Of a stretch of 64,000 bases of DNA, positions 12,601 through 24,399 are shown one piece after another. The translations under genes were made by a program, and so were the position numbers. Each line of letters begins with the position of its first letter. The stretch's first letter is position 1. The notes beneath the pieces were generated by a model. It was not told the DNA's origin. It saw nothing but the letters and a program-made list of their open reading frames with translations, and did not search any database. This DNA is from Sipunculus nudus (Eukaryota > Annelida > Sipuncula > Golfingiida > Sipunculidae): positions 60,208,019 to 60,272,018 of the forward strand of contig CM049306.1 in assembly GCA_026874595.1 (NCBI GenBank). The letters run 5' to 3'.

Positions 12601-14974
12601 ATGCATTTTATAAAAAATCAGGAAAGATATTTGATCACTTAACACAAAACATGTTAAAGCTAAGGACTTTTTTTCCAGTAATATAACTTTAATTAATCAA
12701 AATTAAATTCTGTACCCAAAATTAAATGAAAATCTTTTAACTTTTTTAAAATATTAGCAAAAATAAAAAAATTGGTACCTTAAATTTTGCCCAACTTTGA
12801 CCATGGCACATTTTTTTCTTGTAAGTACAGTTGATTTAATTTTCACAGCCAGTTTACGTATGGATTTAATCTGATTAATTTTGAAATTTGATAGTATAAG
12901 CTTAAAAAAATAGTCTAGCTATTAGAGTTCTTTTAGAGGCCTTGATGTATTTGTATTTTCTAGCATCATGACCCCACTTTTGTTTACTACAACTTTGCCT
13001 GGTAATCCAAAAATTGGCATAATGTTAGATGTCCCAAAGATCTCCTTCCAAGCCAAAAACTGGGTCTCTTTGACTTTTTTTCTTTGAGAAATTAAGGAAA
13101 ACCTCAATTTTTTATGAAAATAATTTTTACACTTCAGGAATGCCTAATATCAAAACCTGTGATCTGAATTTGATCATAGTAAAAATTGCATATTCTTCCA
13201 TACATTTCCTATGTACATTTTAAAAATTAGGTCAGTATTGCGTAATTTGTTGAACTTATGGGCCCAAACATAATGCAACTTGAAAAAAAAATAAGGAAAT
13301 ATATTGACTCACTCAACATAATAATTCTTGAAGCTAGAGACATTTTTTTTCAGGGATATAACTTCATTTAATCAAGATTCAATTGTACACCGAAAATTAG
13401 ATCTGAATTTTGCAAGTTATTAGCATAAATATAAAATCAGTACCTTATATTCACAGCATGTACACACAAGGATTTGATCTGTTAAAATCTTGAATTTTAA
13501 AATAAAAGCTAAACAATTAGGCTAGTTATTGATTTTTTTTGTGGAGGCTCTTGTTGTATTTCCTTACATTGTCAAGCAGCCCACTTAGGGGTCACTGTAG
13601 GTCATTCAGTATAGCTCTCTGTGCACAGGGTGTTGTTATGTAATCCCATCACTCCTGCAATCCCTCTCTCTTTGTTGAGCTAACTCAGGCTGTCTGCAGT
13701 TAATACCACAGGGAGTCTCTCCCCCCCCCCCCCCCCCAACCACACCCAAATCTGTTGACAGACCTGTACTATAAACATTTTTCAGCAGTAACAACAGAGA
13801 CTCCTTCCCCACCAACCCCTTCAAAACACAGGACTCATAAACAAGATGAATCTTATAATTTTAATGTTAAATTAATTCTTTTTGTTTAGACTTGGACAAT
13901 TTTAATTTTTTTAAAGATAAAAATGTTCAGGAATTGAATTCTAACATTCAAATGTGATAAAATATTATGATCTAACGAAAATGCTTATTGACTAGATTTA
14001 AGAAGTTATAAATACTTTGTAGCATTTGTCTCTCTTAAAGTTTGCCGGGCCTAGGTGTGAATAATACTATTAAACTTAGTTTTAAAATCAGAAATATTGG
14101 TCAAACTTTGTGGGAATAATTTTTAAATCATATGGCCATATATTTAACTATTGAAAACTTAATTTCTTCACACATTCTTTGTTTATAAAATGTAGCTCTC
14201 ATATAACACTTACCTTTGGCCCATTTTTCCCTTGGTGCATCATAAAATGGTTTCAGGCCACAAGTTTATTACACAGTGCATATGTTTTAGCTTATGTCCA
14301 TTATTTTATAATCTACAGAGTTTAATTTTAGCAGCTCCATTTTCTCTTTGCTTTTGAAATGCCAATATACATAAACCAAAAGAAATAAGAATATTTTGTA
14401 TTTGCTAATATTTTCCAAAATTCAGCTGAGCGATGTGACCCGTGGGTCCCTTGTTTTCCTTTCAACTTGGTTTAGGTGATGGGGCCTCTTATTCACAAAG
14501 GTTTTATTTTTGCAATTATTTCAGTTTTGCCAGTAACACAAATTTAAAACCCTCAAGATCAAAAAGGCAACAACAGTATATATAAAACCTGGGCACATAT
14601 CTTACATATCTAGTGGTGGATTCTAATCAAGGAAGACTTATAAGAAAACCTAAAAAAGTCTCAATATCTAGGAAGGATCCACTAAGGGGCCCAGGCAGGA
14701 AAAATTGGTTTAAAACCCTGAATAAAGGTTGTTGTGGCTCAAAGGGGGGGATCTGGTACCCACCCCCCCCCCCCACCCCCTGATCTGCCACTACATATCA
14801 CACATCAGGTGAGACAATAACAGATCACCTGCATCACATGCTTTCTTCTTATGGCAGGATTGTGAGATGACTGGGAAACGGCGAGACAGTAGCCTGCTAC
14901 AAATCGTGGTACCAGACAGCATCAAGAAGGTTGTCATAGAGAAGAACGGTGAGATGATAATGCTGGAAGTGTGA
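599..14974 (+). CDS. Multi-AT-hook chromatin protein (HMGA-like), 3' part of gene, six exons
   Basis: Joined exons 599-688, 4537-4617, 5655-5708, 6667-6747, 10697-10783 and 14858-14974 give 169 residues and a stop; the start codon lies before the window. All acceptors are strong CAG sites after pyrimidines, all donors are GT, and every junction is phase 0. The first four exons each end in a GPGRPRK AT-hook core, the fifth has RRPGRPKGS, and the last encodes a non-AT-hook tail ending in IEKNGEMIMLEV. AT-hooks bind the minor groove of AT-rich DNA, so a nuclear chromatin role is expected. The one-hook-per-exon layout and the fifth hook recall vertebrate HMGA proteins, but the tail is not the acidic HMGA tail, so orthology is unproven. 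The gene runs toward RAP80 (convergent). Seen: exons and hooks. Known: AT-hook function. Inferred: HMGA-like identity. Confidence 0.85.
1133..1436. repeat. 78-79-bp tandem repeat, about 3.8 copies
   Basis: The unit runs from GTCTACGTCTC through a TTTCATAAGTGTATTTTT core to ACGCTAAACGAACCCTGC. Unit starts are near 1141, 1219, 1298 and 1377. Copies are nearly identical, so amplification is recent. It lies inside the 2.6-kb element. Confidence 0.85.
1537..2190. repeat. Imperfect CTTT/CAGTCTTT microsatellite tract
   Basis: A pyrimidine-rich strand of CTTT and CAGTCTTTCTTT words. The long open frames (F/L/S-rich) are artefacts of the repeat. Confidence 0.9.
2310..3480. other. Intron and element interior with no recognisable gene
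   Basis: An AT-rich stretch between the CTTT tract and the right end of the 2.6-kb element. Only a short A/AC run (about 2358-2378) stands out. No domain-bearing open frame is visible on either strand. Confidence 0.5.
3719..4426. mobile_element. TIR element of about 0.7 kb
   Basis: The left end AGCCTGCTGCCCACTTGTGA matches the reverse complement of the right end (near 4399-4426) over about 28 bp with few mismatches. The interior repeats words such as GCAACTGGT and CACAGATGATTGCAA in both orientations. No coding capacity. Its right end lies about 110 bases before AT-hook exon copy A. Confidence 0.55.
4537..4617 (+). CDS. AT-hook gene, duplicated exon copy A
   Basis: 81 nt, phase 0 at both ends, 27 residues, starting DPGEGTSSGT and ending GRGPGRPRKFSV. 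The acceptor is atgtcctcag and the donor GTG|gtcagt. It is 72/81 identical to the exon at 6667-6747, and similarity continues into the following intron for about 60 bases. Confidence 0.85.
4750..5640. other. AT-hook gene intron without features
   Basis: AT-rich intron between copy A and the 54-nt exon. No gene, hairpin or array is seen. Confidence 0.5.
5655..5708 (+). CDS. AT-hook gene, short exon
   Basis: 54 nt, phase 0 at both ends, 18 residues (DSEDGRPRGPGRPRKTPM). The acceptor is ttttctcatcag and the donor ATG|gtaaga. It lies between the two duplicated exons. Confidence 0.85.
6667..6747 (+). CDS. AT-hook gene, duplicated exon copy B
   Basis: 81 nt, phase 0 at both ends, 27 residues, starting DPGEGTSSGT and ending RRGPGRPRKSSV. 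The acceptor is cacatccccag and the donor GTG|gtcagt. It differs from copy A at nine bases. The satellite array begins within about 60 bases of its donor. Confidence 0.85.
6800..9915. repeat. Satellite array: 28-bp monomers flanking a 56-bp dimer core
   Basis: From about 6800 to 7330, and again from about 9745 to 9915, the sequence is built of diverged 28-bp monomers of the form CAGCACTACATGCTCCCACT plus GTGTGCCT. In between, a 56-bp unit recurs about 40 times. Its two halves (ACCACATGCTCTTTCTTTGT... and AGAGCATGCCGTCAGTGTGT...) each align to the 28-bp monomer. Point variants and 2-bp deletions mark subfamilies. Open frames here are artefacts: two of three + frames escape the TGATAG of the unit. 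The array fills most of the intron between AT-hook exons 6667-6747 and 10697-10783. Confidence 0.95.
9917..10215. repeat. 33-34-bp minisatellite, about 9 copies
   Basis: The unit resembles CACTCTGTAAGGAGAGTTGT followed by CTTGATATAATAG, with moderate divergence. It abuts the satellite but is unrelated to it in sequence. Confidence 0.85.
10697..10783 (+). CDS. AT-hook gene, fifth AT-hook exon
   Basis: 87 nt, phase 0 at both ends, 29 residues. It contains SPKRRPGRPKGSLNRKRD, a hook with the R/K extension typical of the middle hook of HMGA proteins. The acceptor is ggttcattacag and the donor CCA|gtaagt. Confidence 0.85.
11099..11840. repeat. Short direct duplications around a MITE
   Basis: A stretch of about 68 bases at 11099-11167 (ATCTTACATTCTTCACTACA...) recurs at 11745-11811. 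AGTGGCCAGACATTACTTTC occurs near 11710 and again near 11810. The duplications bracket the TIR element at 11172-11705, suggesting rearrangement around it. Confidence 0.7.
11172..11705. mobile_element. TA-flanked TIR element (Tc1/mariner-type MITE)
   Basis: Left terminus AGTCCGTTTCACCGCATG, then TGTCCACCTGTTTTTTG. The right terminus reads its reverse complement with few mismatches (CAAAAAACAGGTGGACATGA near 11669). TA dinucleotides flank both ends. It is 534 bp long with no open frame. Confidence 0.6.
12206..14455 (+). mobile_element. Family A non-autonomous element, copy 1 (Helentron-like ends)
   Basis: Starts TTTTTAGCTCAGCTGACT; the start can fold because GCTCAGCTGAC is followed by GTCATCTGAGC. 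Ends GACCC-GT-GGGTC (14437-14448) followed by CCTTGTT. A (GTCC)n-like run follows the start. The interior has an imperfect duplication about 670 bp apart (GGCATAATGTTAGATGTCCC near 12346 and 13016) and a poly-C run near 13722. No transposase. It sits in the last intron of the AT-hook gene. Further copies start at 18667 and 25676 and, on the minus strand, at 31983. Confidence 0.7.
14858..14974 (+). CDS. AT-hook gene, terminal coding exon
   Basis: 117 nt including the TGA stop, 38 residues, with acceptor ttcttatggcag. The tail begins DCEMTGKRRD and continues with an alternating hydrophobic stretch (LLQIVVPDSIKKVVIEKNG). I do not recognise this tail domain. It could be a small beta-hairpin rather than a disordered acidic tail. 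Confidence 0.8.
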   Translation, partial: DCEMTGKRRDSSLLQIVVPDSIKKVVIEKNGEMIMLEV

Positions 14975-15500
14975 ACCCCTATTCCATCCCACCCCTCTCA
15001 TAGGCAGCGGCAGCATTAGTCACAGAGCAGACAACACTCTGTACATAAACCTACCAGCGTGGTCACACAGGCCATGTGCTGATAATGACTGGGAAGTTGA
15101 TCATATTTTTGTAGATTTATCATGGTACATTAGTGCTCTTGACATATTGTTAATTGTTAATATACACACTGACAAGTTAATGTACACATGGACAAGTATA
15201 ATTTACTAGAGTTTTAGTGCAGGTGTTTTTAAATACCGTTTATAATAATATGTATGATACACAGATGGTGAGGTTTATAAGAATTTATTATTGGTAATTT
15301 CAGTAATATATGCTTTATACTATACAGATACACATCTTTTTCCCATGGTATTACAGTTAATTGTAAAATTTTAAGATGTAAATATAATACAGGGATTATT
15401 TATGTGCAGGTTTCACATAATAAAAAGCTAAGTGTCTCAAGAATCAATATAAACACAGGTGTATTCAAAAATAGTTCCTGTAGTTAATTTGTGAATAAAT
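14975..15500 (+). other. Probable 3' UTR of the AT-hook gene
   Basis: Begins after the TGA stop. AATAAA polyadenylation signals occur at 15419-15424 and 15494-15499, giving a 3' UTR of roughly 450-550 nt if used. This is assigned by position only. Confidence 0.5.
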
Positions 15501-18500
15501 TGAAAGACTGATTCAGTCATACATCTGACCTTAGTACAGTTTAATTCCCCTGTCTCATGTTTTCAGGAGTACTGTACAATGCACAACATCTGCAAGTCAA
15601 AGCAGGTTTTGCAGAATTATTTTGTCAGTTAAGGCTTGTTTAGGTGTGATTGAGTAAAAAAGCAGATATGTTATCATTAAGACTCATCATTAGAACAAGG
15701 TTGTGGTCAAATGATAGCTTGAATCAACATAATTCCCCCTCTCCCCAAACATGGAGCCAGAATGGTCTTCAATCTTTTTCCTTTTCCAAAATTTTATTCA
15801 TCCCTGATATACACCCATTACATAATTACACCTGGCTCTTATAGATTAAAAAGTTAGACAGTTTGTTTCAGTTTGATAGACATCCCAGGGTTTTTAATTG
15901 TTTCTTTAAAAGCAGATCCGTATGGGTATCATTATGTTCTGTCTCCTTGCATGGAAGGTTTCTTTATGCATGGAGTTTGGTTCTGGCTTTATCATATCTG
16001 AATGGAGAGTAGATCAAAAAGTAAATCAGTTTCTCTTGTTTCATACTGTGATTAAAAAAAACTTTTTATAGAAGAAATATGCCCATAAGGCACAGTCATG
16101 ATAATAAAAATATTCTATTTAAAAATAACTGTTCTGCATATTCTTCCATGTGATAAATATGACAGTACTGTCCTATTTCAGGTTTTGTTTAGCCCGTTCA
16201 TTCATAATAAAAATTGAAGCTATCAAGTGTATGGTTACAAATATACAGGCCTGCCATATGAGCCAGGGTAACTGGAGACGTACAATTTCAGAAAGGTGTT
16301 CAGTCAAAAGGTCATATTATTACATCAGGGAGCCAATCAGGTTCAGCCAATGAGTCGCATGACAGCTAATTACCATATCCAGGTTGGAGTAACACTTCCA
16401 CGTCAATTCATTCCCAGCATGATGCTAATATCTTGCATTTATTTTTTGTTGTCGTTTTATGATATGAGCAGCATTTGAATTATCCAGCAGCTTTATACAC
16501 TTGTGCTTTATTCATAACATGGATTATGAGATGGTTTGCACACTGAATATGGTTGATAGTGTAAAGATGTACATTTGAGGGCTTAGTTTAGTTTTGGTCA
16601 TGAGATAGTAGTTATTTGTATGAAGAATCATGTGCATAATGACATTTGCATATAAGAATTGTATACTCCTTTTTTTCACAAAGATTGTCTTTCATATTGT
16701 GTTTTGTTATAGAGAGTTTGCAGTTATCAAATATGCAGTTTAAAGGGATAAAGACACTACTGTGGACCTATATGAAAATTACTGGTTACAGGAATTATGA
16801 ATTTGTCCATTTTCCAAATAATCTGCACATTTTCAAAACATAGAATTACATCATGTTTAAAGAGACTCATGATATATGAGCAATAAAACAACAGATGGAA
16901 CCAATTTTTAAGTAAAGCAGTTGCAGTAGGGAAACCTATATTGGAGTTTGGTGACTGAAGTGATCAACCCTGGACACTTTCTTCCTCGTAGCACAGTTAG
17001 CAAATGCTTTGTCTGCAATAACCTTGCCTCAGTGGATGTAGTGCTGTGTCATATGCTGCATCTAAACCTCATGTTACCCCTTGGCACTCCTTGCAGAGTT
17101 GTATAATATTAAGTTTCCAGTAACTGGTGGTGCAGAGCTGTATAATGCAATCCAGAGATGTATAAATATTGTTTATTCATACAGTAGTATCTCATTGCAA
17201 TCCTTCATGCAGAGCTGCAGGAGAGTAAGTATCTATATTCACCAATTAGTTACCCATGGCTGCATCCAGCAGTTCTCATGTAGAGCTTTAAGATAATCTA
17301 TATCTAAAACCCTAGTAACCCATGGCGCTCCTTCATGATGTGCTGTACCATATGCAGCATCCAGGAACTCATGGCAACATTTCATGCAGCATCCAGGAAC
17401 TCATAGCAACCCTTCATGCAGCATCCAGTAACTCATGGCAACACTTCATGCAGCATTAAGTAACCCATGGCAACCCTTCATGTACATTCTGCATCCACAG
17501 CTCTAAGTAACCCAAGACAACCCTTCATGCAGCATGCAGAAGTTAATGGCAAACCTTCATGTAAAGTTTATTTTATTCTGCATCAACAGCTCTCAGTAAC
17601 CCATGGCAACCATTCATGCCGAGCTGTACATTGTGGATGCAAGCAGGTCAGAATACTCTTTTACTTCATGTTAAAGGTGTATACCAACTTGAACAGTCAA
17701 TTTGACAGCTCCAGTGCAAATTGATAATTACCCACCTATCGTTAGTGATGTAAATATTTGGTATGTATGTTACAAGAACTGGATATTTTTATCAATTTTA
17801 ATGTTCTACACAGGTTAATTATATTCACCTGTAATGGGGTAAAGATTTACGTATTGATAAACTAGTAGTGGAGCAACAGGATAGTTTATGGTTATATAAT
17901 GGTATAAATAGGTAATACTAGCTTTTACTGCAAGCTATGGTACATATTCAAGGCACTGTTGGAAAAAACCTGTGATGCCTTCAGCGCGATCCTGGTTGCA
18001 AGCTTGGATTTATATACTAAGTGGACGAATGTATATATTTATAACTAATGTGAAACAATAAGTGATCAGTGCAGGCAGCCTCTGATGCAGAGCTTGCTTA
18101 TTGGCCTCATTAAGTATGCATGAGAGATAAGAATCCCCTGATTCTGTAATCAGTTTTGTCAAGTGGTATTGTGTTATGTTACAGAGACTGGTCACGTTTG
18201 ATGAAAACACAATTTCCTTGAATTTTATTTAACTTTAAATTTGTTAAATGAATATGATAAAAAATCAGAGCACACTAAAGAATATTTTGTAATGACATAA
18301 TATGTTGATTTGTGAATTGGCAGTTTAAATTTTTCTTGTAGTGTGAGCTAATTTTTTCCATGCATGGTAGTGCAACTGATCAGTCACCTGTTGTAAATTT
18401 CACAATGCACTTAGATTAAAATTAAATGATGAAATAACTTGTTTTGCTGTGTTTAATATTGTGAACCACTTGCTTTTTAAATTTCCATTGAACATTAAAG

Positions 18501-18666
18501 ATGAAATTGCTTATTTAAATCCCACTGGCCATCTTTTTAATCTTTAAAACTAGCCCAAATAAAGTCTGGCTCTGAATCCTTAAGCACACAGGAAGTTTAT
18601 AAATCTGAAACATACTTTATATCTCTTCACAAATTCTTTAACAAAAGTGACCTGAATTTTGTTACA
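15501..18666. other. Gene-free flank of the AT-hook gene
   Basis: AT-rich, mostly single-copy in appearance, with no domain-bearing open frame. Apart from the 32-bp repeat array at 17085-17640 I see nothing assignable. Confidence 0.5.
17085..17640. repeat. 32-bp minisatellite, degraded at edges
   Basis: Units resemble ACTCATGGCAACCCTTCATG plus CAGCATCCAGTA. The clearest copies are at 17330-17500. More diverged units containing AGAGCTGTATAATG extend upstream. Confidence 0.75.
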
Positions 18667-21089
18667 TTTTTAGCTCAGCTGACTATAAGTCAGAAACCGT
18701 AAGACCTAGGAATCCAAAATTTGGCATAATGTTAGATGTCCCCAAGATCTCCTACCAAGCCGAAAACTGGGTCTTTGCGACTTTGTTCCTTTGAGAAATT
18801 AAGGAAAAACCTCAATTTTTTATTAAAAACCTATTTTCACACTTCAGGACTGCCTAACTACGAAACCACTCATCTGTTTTTCCTCATATTTACCATAAAT
18901 ATTCCTCTATATAGTTCCTATGTACATGCCAGACATTAGGTCTGTATTATATAATTTTAAAAAGTTATGGGCCCAAACATAATGCATTTTGTAAAAAATC
19001 AGGAAAGATATTTGATCACTTAACATAAAACATGTTAAAGCTATGGACTTTTTTCCAGTAATATAAATTTAATTAATCAAAATTAAATTGTATACCCAAA
19101 ATTAGATCAAAATCTTTAAAATTTTTAAAAATATTAACAAAAATAAAAAATTGGTACCTTAAATTTTGCCCAACTTTGACAGTGGCACTTTTTTTCCTGT
19201 AAGTACTGTTGATCTAATTTTCACAGCATGTACAAATAAGGATTTAATCAGTTAAAATCTGAAATTTGAAAATAAAAGCTGCAAAATTAGGCTAGTTATT
19301 GAATTTGTTTGGAGGCTCTTGTTGTATTCCCTTACATTGTCAAGCAGTCCACTGTGGTCACTGTTGTGTATTCAGTGCAGCTCTGTATGCTCCCAAGGTT
19401 GTTGGCATAATATTAGATGTCCCCAAGATCTACTACCAAGCCGAAAACTGTGTCTTTGCGACTTTGTTCCTTTGAGAAATTAAGGAAAAACCTCAATTTT
19501 TTATAAAAACCTATTTTCACATTTCAGGACAGCCCAACTACGAAACCACTCACCTGTTTTGCCTCATATTTATCATTAATATTCCTCTATATAGTTTCTA
19601 TGTTTATGCCAGATATTAGGTCTGTATTTTATGATTTAAAAAAGTTATGGGCTCAAACATAATGCATTTTGTTAAAAATCAGGAAAGATATTTGATCACT
19701 TAACACAAAACATTTTAAAGCTATGGACTATTTTCCCAGTAATATATCTTTAATTAATCAAAATTGAATTGTATACCCAAAATTAGATCAAAATCTGTTA
19801 AATTTTTTAAAATATTAGCAATAATAAAAAATTGGTACCTGAAATTTTGCCAAAATTTGACCATGGCACTTTTTTTCTTATTAGTACATTTGATTTAAAT
19901 TTCACAGCCAGTTTACACAAGGATTTAATCTGATGAATTTTGAATATTAAAGTATTAGCTTAAAAAATAGTCTAGCTATTGAAGTTTTTTAGAAGACTTA
20001 ATGTATTTGTATTTTTTAGCATCATGACCCTACTTTTGTTTACCTGGTAATCCAAAAATAGGCAAAATGTTAGATGTAATGTAAATATTCATATTCTTCC
20101 ATACATTTCCTATGTACATACCAAAATTTAGGTCAGTATTGCATAATTTGTTGAAGTTATAGGCCCAAACATAAAGCACTTTGTAAAAAATCAGGATATA
20201 TATTTACTCACTAAACATAAGAATGGCTGAGACTTTTTATCAGGAATATAACATCATTTAATCAAGATTCAATTGTATACGGAAAATTAGATCTGAATTT
20301 TGCAATTTTTAGGGAACCTGTGAGCTTATGTGATGGCGCAGTGTCGTCCGTCCACCGTCCAGGGCTGGCTTTCCGCCGTCCATGGCTGTAAGTCAGAAAC
20401 TGTCAGAGCTAGCAGCTCCAAATTACATGTAAGATTTTGTCACATGTGAAACTTGGTGGCCTGGAGCTTATTATTGGGTATCTGCATTAATTTAGATTTT
20501 ATAGAGAAAAAGCTTAAAAACCTTTAAAAATCTTCTTCTCTGAAACTGTCCAGCCAAATTGTCCAATATTTCACAGAAATGATCCCTGGAACAATCTCTC
20601 TCAAATTTGTTCAAATGGTTCCAGTTCGGAGATTTTTGGCAGAGTTACAGGAGGTTGAACTTAGTCATCTGTCCAAAAAAGCACACTAAAATTAAAATCT
20701 CAGAAACGGCTAGAGCTATAATGACCAAATTTTATACCAATGTTTGTCACATATGTCATATCTGTTTTTGAGGTATTGGTGGCGCCACCTACATTGATGT
20801 GTTTTTTACAAGCAAAAATGTAATTTTAAACTCTTCTAGCTTATACACTGATTTATGATGAAACTGTTCAGCTGATTGGTTTAAACTTTACAAGAATTAT
20901 TCTATGGTAGGGTTCTGCCAGTTTTATAAGAAAAGATTGGGTAAATACAGTTTTAAAAAAGCATTGTAGCCAATTGAAAAAGGCTTTCTGTATTTGAAAA
21001 CAGATTTGACTTCATGCAGCCAAGTCAAGAGGTCACTCAGTACAAACAGGTGGGGTCCAGACATCACCATGGCAACTGCCCTGGCTGGG

Positions 21090-21165
21090 GGGGGGGTGTC
21101 TAGACAATGTGTCTAGATGTCTAGACACAGCGTCTAGACATCTGGATACAATGTTTAGATGCAGA
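21090..21165. repeat. Short TCTAGA-palindrome cluster
   Basis: Four to five copies of (T)GTCTAGAC/ATGTCTAGA in about 60 bases, following a G-run. It lies in the family B element. Confidence 0.7.
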
Positions 21166-21339
21166 ATTCCCAGATTATTGGAACTATATCTTTCAACTGT
21201 TTGAAAAAACTTGGGTTGCATTTTAAGCAAATCGGGTTTATCATCAGGTCACATGTGAACTGCTGCGCCTTCATTTTTGGTTGACATCTGACCTTTCCTT
21301 GCTGCCCAGTGTCCATTTGTGCGTCTGTTTCCACACATA

Positions 21340-22990
21340 AACCCACATATCTCGGGAACCGTTTGATCGATCAGGCTAAAAATTTTGCACAAATGTAGCC
21401 CTTTGATAGCTATATAATATACACTAAAAATGGTGGCGCCACCTGCAACCATTTTTGCACAGATCTATCTGTTCATCTGCCTTGGGATAATATTACTCGT
21501 ATCTCAGCAGTGGTTTGACTTATCCACCTGAAATTTTGCAGGTTTATACATCCTGCACAGCTTTCTCGATTTTATGACAGGTGGCGCCACCTACATTCAC
21601 ATTTACTCTGCAGACATCCAAGCTCATATCTCGGGAACCGTTTGACGGATAGGGCCAAAATTTTGCATGTGTCTAGATCTCACATAGCTCTTCATCATAG
21701 GCAAAACTGGTGGTGCCACCTGCAACCACTTATGCACAGCGTCCATCTGTTCATCTGCCTCTGGATAAAATCACTCATATCTTAGCAGTTGTTTGACTTA
21801 TCCACCTAAAATTTTGCAGTTTTATACATCCTGGACAGGTTTCTTGATTTTATGACAGGTGTCGCCACCTACATTCACATTTACTCTGCAGACATTCAAG
21901 CTCATATCTCGGGAACCATTTGACCGATTAGGCCAAAATTTTGCATGTGTCTAGATCTCACATAGCTCTTCATCATAGGCAAAACTGGTGGTGCCACCTG
22001 CAACCATTTATGCACAGTGTCCATCTGTTCATCTGCCTTAGGTTAAAATCACTTATATCTCAGCAGTGGTTTGACTTATCCACCTGAAATTTTGCAGGTT
22101 TATACATCCTGCACAGCTTTCTCGATTTTATGACAGGTGGCGCCACCTACATTCACATTTACTCTGCAGATATCCAAGCTCATATCTCGGGAACCGTTTG
22201 ACCAATAGGGCCAAAATTTTGCATGTGTCTAGATCTCACATAGCTCTTCATCATAGGCAAAACTGGTGGCGCCACCTGCAACCACTTATGCACAGCATCC
22301 ATCTGTTCATCTGCCTTTGGATAATATCACTCATATCTCAGCAGTGGTTTGACTTATCCACCTGAAATTTTGCAGGTATTTTACATCCTGGACAGGTTTC
22401 TTGATTTTATGACAGGTGTCGCAACCTACATTCACATTTACACTGCAGACATCCAAGCTCATATCTCGGGAACCTTTTGACTGATTAGGCCAAAATTTTG
22501 CCTGTTTATAGATCTCACATAGCTCTTCATCATACCCAAAACTGGTGGTGCCACCTGCAACCATTTATGCACAACATCCATCTGTTCATCTGCCTTAGGT
22601 TAAAATCACTCATATCTCAGCAGTGGTTTGACTTATCAACCTGAAATTTTGCAGGTATTTTACATCCTTGACAGCTTTCTCGATTTTATGACAGGTGTCG
22701 CCACCTACATTCACATTTACTCTGCAGACATCCAAGCTCATATCTCGGGAACCGTTTGACCGATTAGGCCAACATTTTGCATGTGTATAGATCTCACATA
22801 GCAATTGGCGCCACCTGCAACCACTTATGCACAGCATCCATCTGTTGATCTGCCTTGGGATAAAATCACTCATATCTCGGCAGTTGTTTGACTTATCCAC
22901 CTCAAATTTTGCAGGTTTATACATCCTGGACAATTTTCTCGATTTTATGACAGGTGGCACCACCTACATTCACGTTTAAGCTGCAGACAT
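21340..22990. repeat. 279-bp tandem array inside family B element, about 6 copies
   Basis: ATTTACTCTGCAGACATCC recurs near 21601, 21881, 22158, 22436 and 22716. Each unit carries CATATCTCGGGAACC and one or two copies of the palindrome GGTGGCGCCACC or a close variant. Open frames across it are repeat artefacts. Confidence 0.85.
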
Positions 22991-24399
22991 CCATGCTAAT
23001 ATGCAACACACCACGCTGTATTCCCCTTGCAAATAAATCAATGCCTCACTTCACCCGTCCCACTCAGATTTCTGCGGATACACATAGTGGCTTGTCGACT
23101 ACCCATATTCTGGTTTTAAAATGTCCTAGTCTGAAACTTGCAGGTCAGAAATGCAGGACTTAGGAGGATCAATATTAAATTTTAAAAATAAACCTCCATT
23201 CATACTCCTAAACTTTGCACAGGTTCGCATTAGGCCTGTAGGCCTTGTTTTAAGTTATTAGCATAAATATAAAATCAGTAGTTTAAATTTTGCCCAACTT
23301 TGGCCACGGCACGATTTTTTCCTGTAAGTACTGTGGATGATATTTCACAGCATGTACACATAAGGATTAAATCTGTTAAAATCTTAAATTTGAAAAATAA
23401 AAGCTGCAAAATTAGGCTAGTTATTGAATTTGTTTGGAGGCTCTTGTTGTATTCCCTTACATTGTCAAGCAGTCCACTGAGGTCACTGTAGGTCATTCAG
23501 TGCAACTCTCTATGCTCCCCAGGTTCTTATGTAATCCCATCACTCCGGCAAGCCCTCTCTCTTGTTGAGCTTGATCAGGCTGCCAGCATAAATACCACAG
23601 GAAGCCTTTCTCTCTCTCCCCCCCCCCCCCCCCCCACCCTATTCTGTTGACAGACCTGTACTCTAAACAAGATGAATCTTATAATTTCACATTTTTTTCA
23701 GCGATGAACAGTGACAACAGAGACCTCTCCCTGACCCACCGCTTCGATACACAGGACTAATATACAAGACAAAGCTTATAATTTTAATGTTAAAAAAATT
23801 CTTTTTGTTGAGACTTGGACAGTTTTGATTTTTTTAAAGAAAAAAAATGTTCAGGAATTTAATCCCAATATTCAAATATGGTAAAATATTAGGACCTTAT
23901 GTAAGTGCTAACTGACAAGATTTAAAAAGATATAAATACTTGGTAGCATTTAGTTCATATCTCTTAAAGTTGGTGGGGCCTAGGTGTGAATAACACTGTT
24001 AAACCTAGTTTTTAAAATTAGGAATATTGGTTAAACTTTGTGGGATTAATTTTTAACTCGTATGGCCATATATGTAGCTTTTGAAAACTCAATTACCTTT
24101 ACACATTATTTGTTTATGAAATGGAACTTTTATATGACACTTACCGTAGGCCCATTTTTTCCCTTGGTGCATCACTAAATGGTTTCAGGCCAAAGGTTTC
24201 ATTTATTACACAGTCCATATGCTCTAGCCCATGTCCATTATTCTACAATTTACAGAGTTTCATTTAAGCTGGGCCATTTTCTCTTAGCTTTTCAAATGGT
24301 AATATACAGTGAAGAACCATAAGAAATAAAAATATTTTGCAGTGACTAATATTTTCCAAAATTCAGCTGAGCGACGTGACCCACGGGTCCCTTGTTTTT

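Larger units (their letters stand above)
20306..23249 (+). mobile_element. Family B element (nested), with Helentron-like end
   Basis: Starts TTTTTAGGGAACCTGTGAGC and ends with a perfect stem-loop GGCCT-GT-AGGCC (23233-23244) followed by TTGTT. It splits family A copy 2 inside a T-rich site (GCAATTT...TTAAGTTATT), with no obvious target duplication. The interior is dominated by a 279-bp tandem array. No transposase. Confidence 0.65.
18667..24396 (+). mobile_element. Family A element, copy 2, interrupted by a nested element
   Basis: Starts TTTTTAGCTCAGCTGACTAT and ends GACCC-AC-GGGTC (24378-24389) plus CCTTGTT. The interior duplication is seen near 18721 and 19404 (about 683 bp apart). Sequence colinear with copy 1 stops at about 20305 and resumes at about 23250, with a foreign block of 2.9 kb between. 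Confidence 0.7.
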
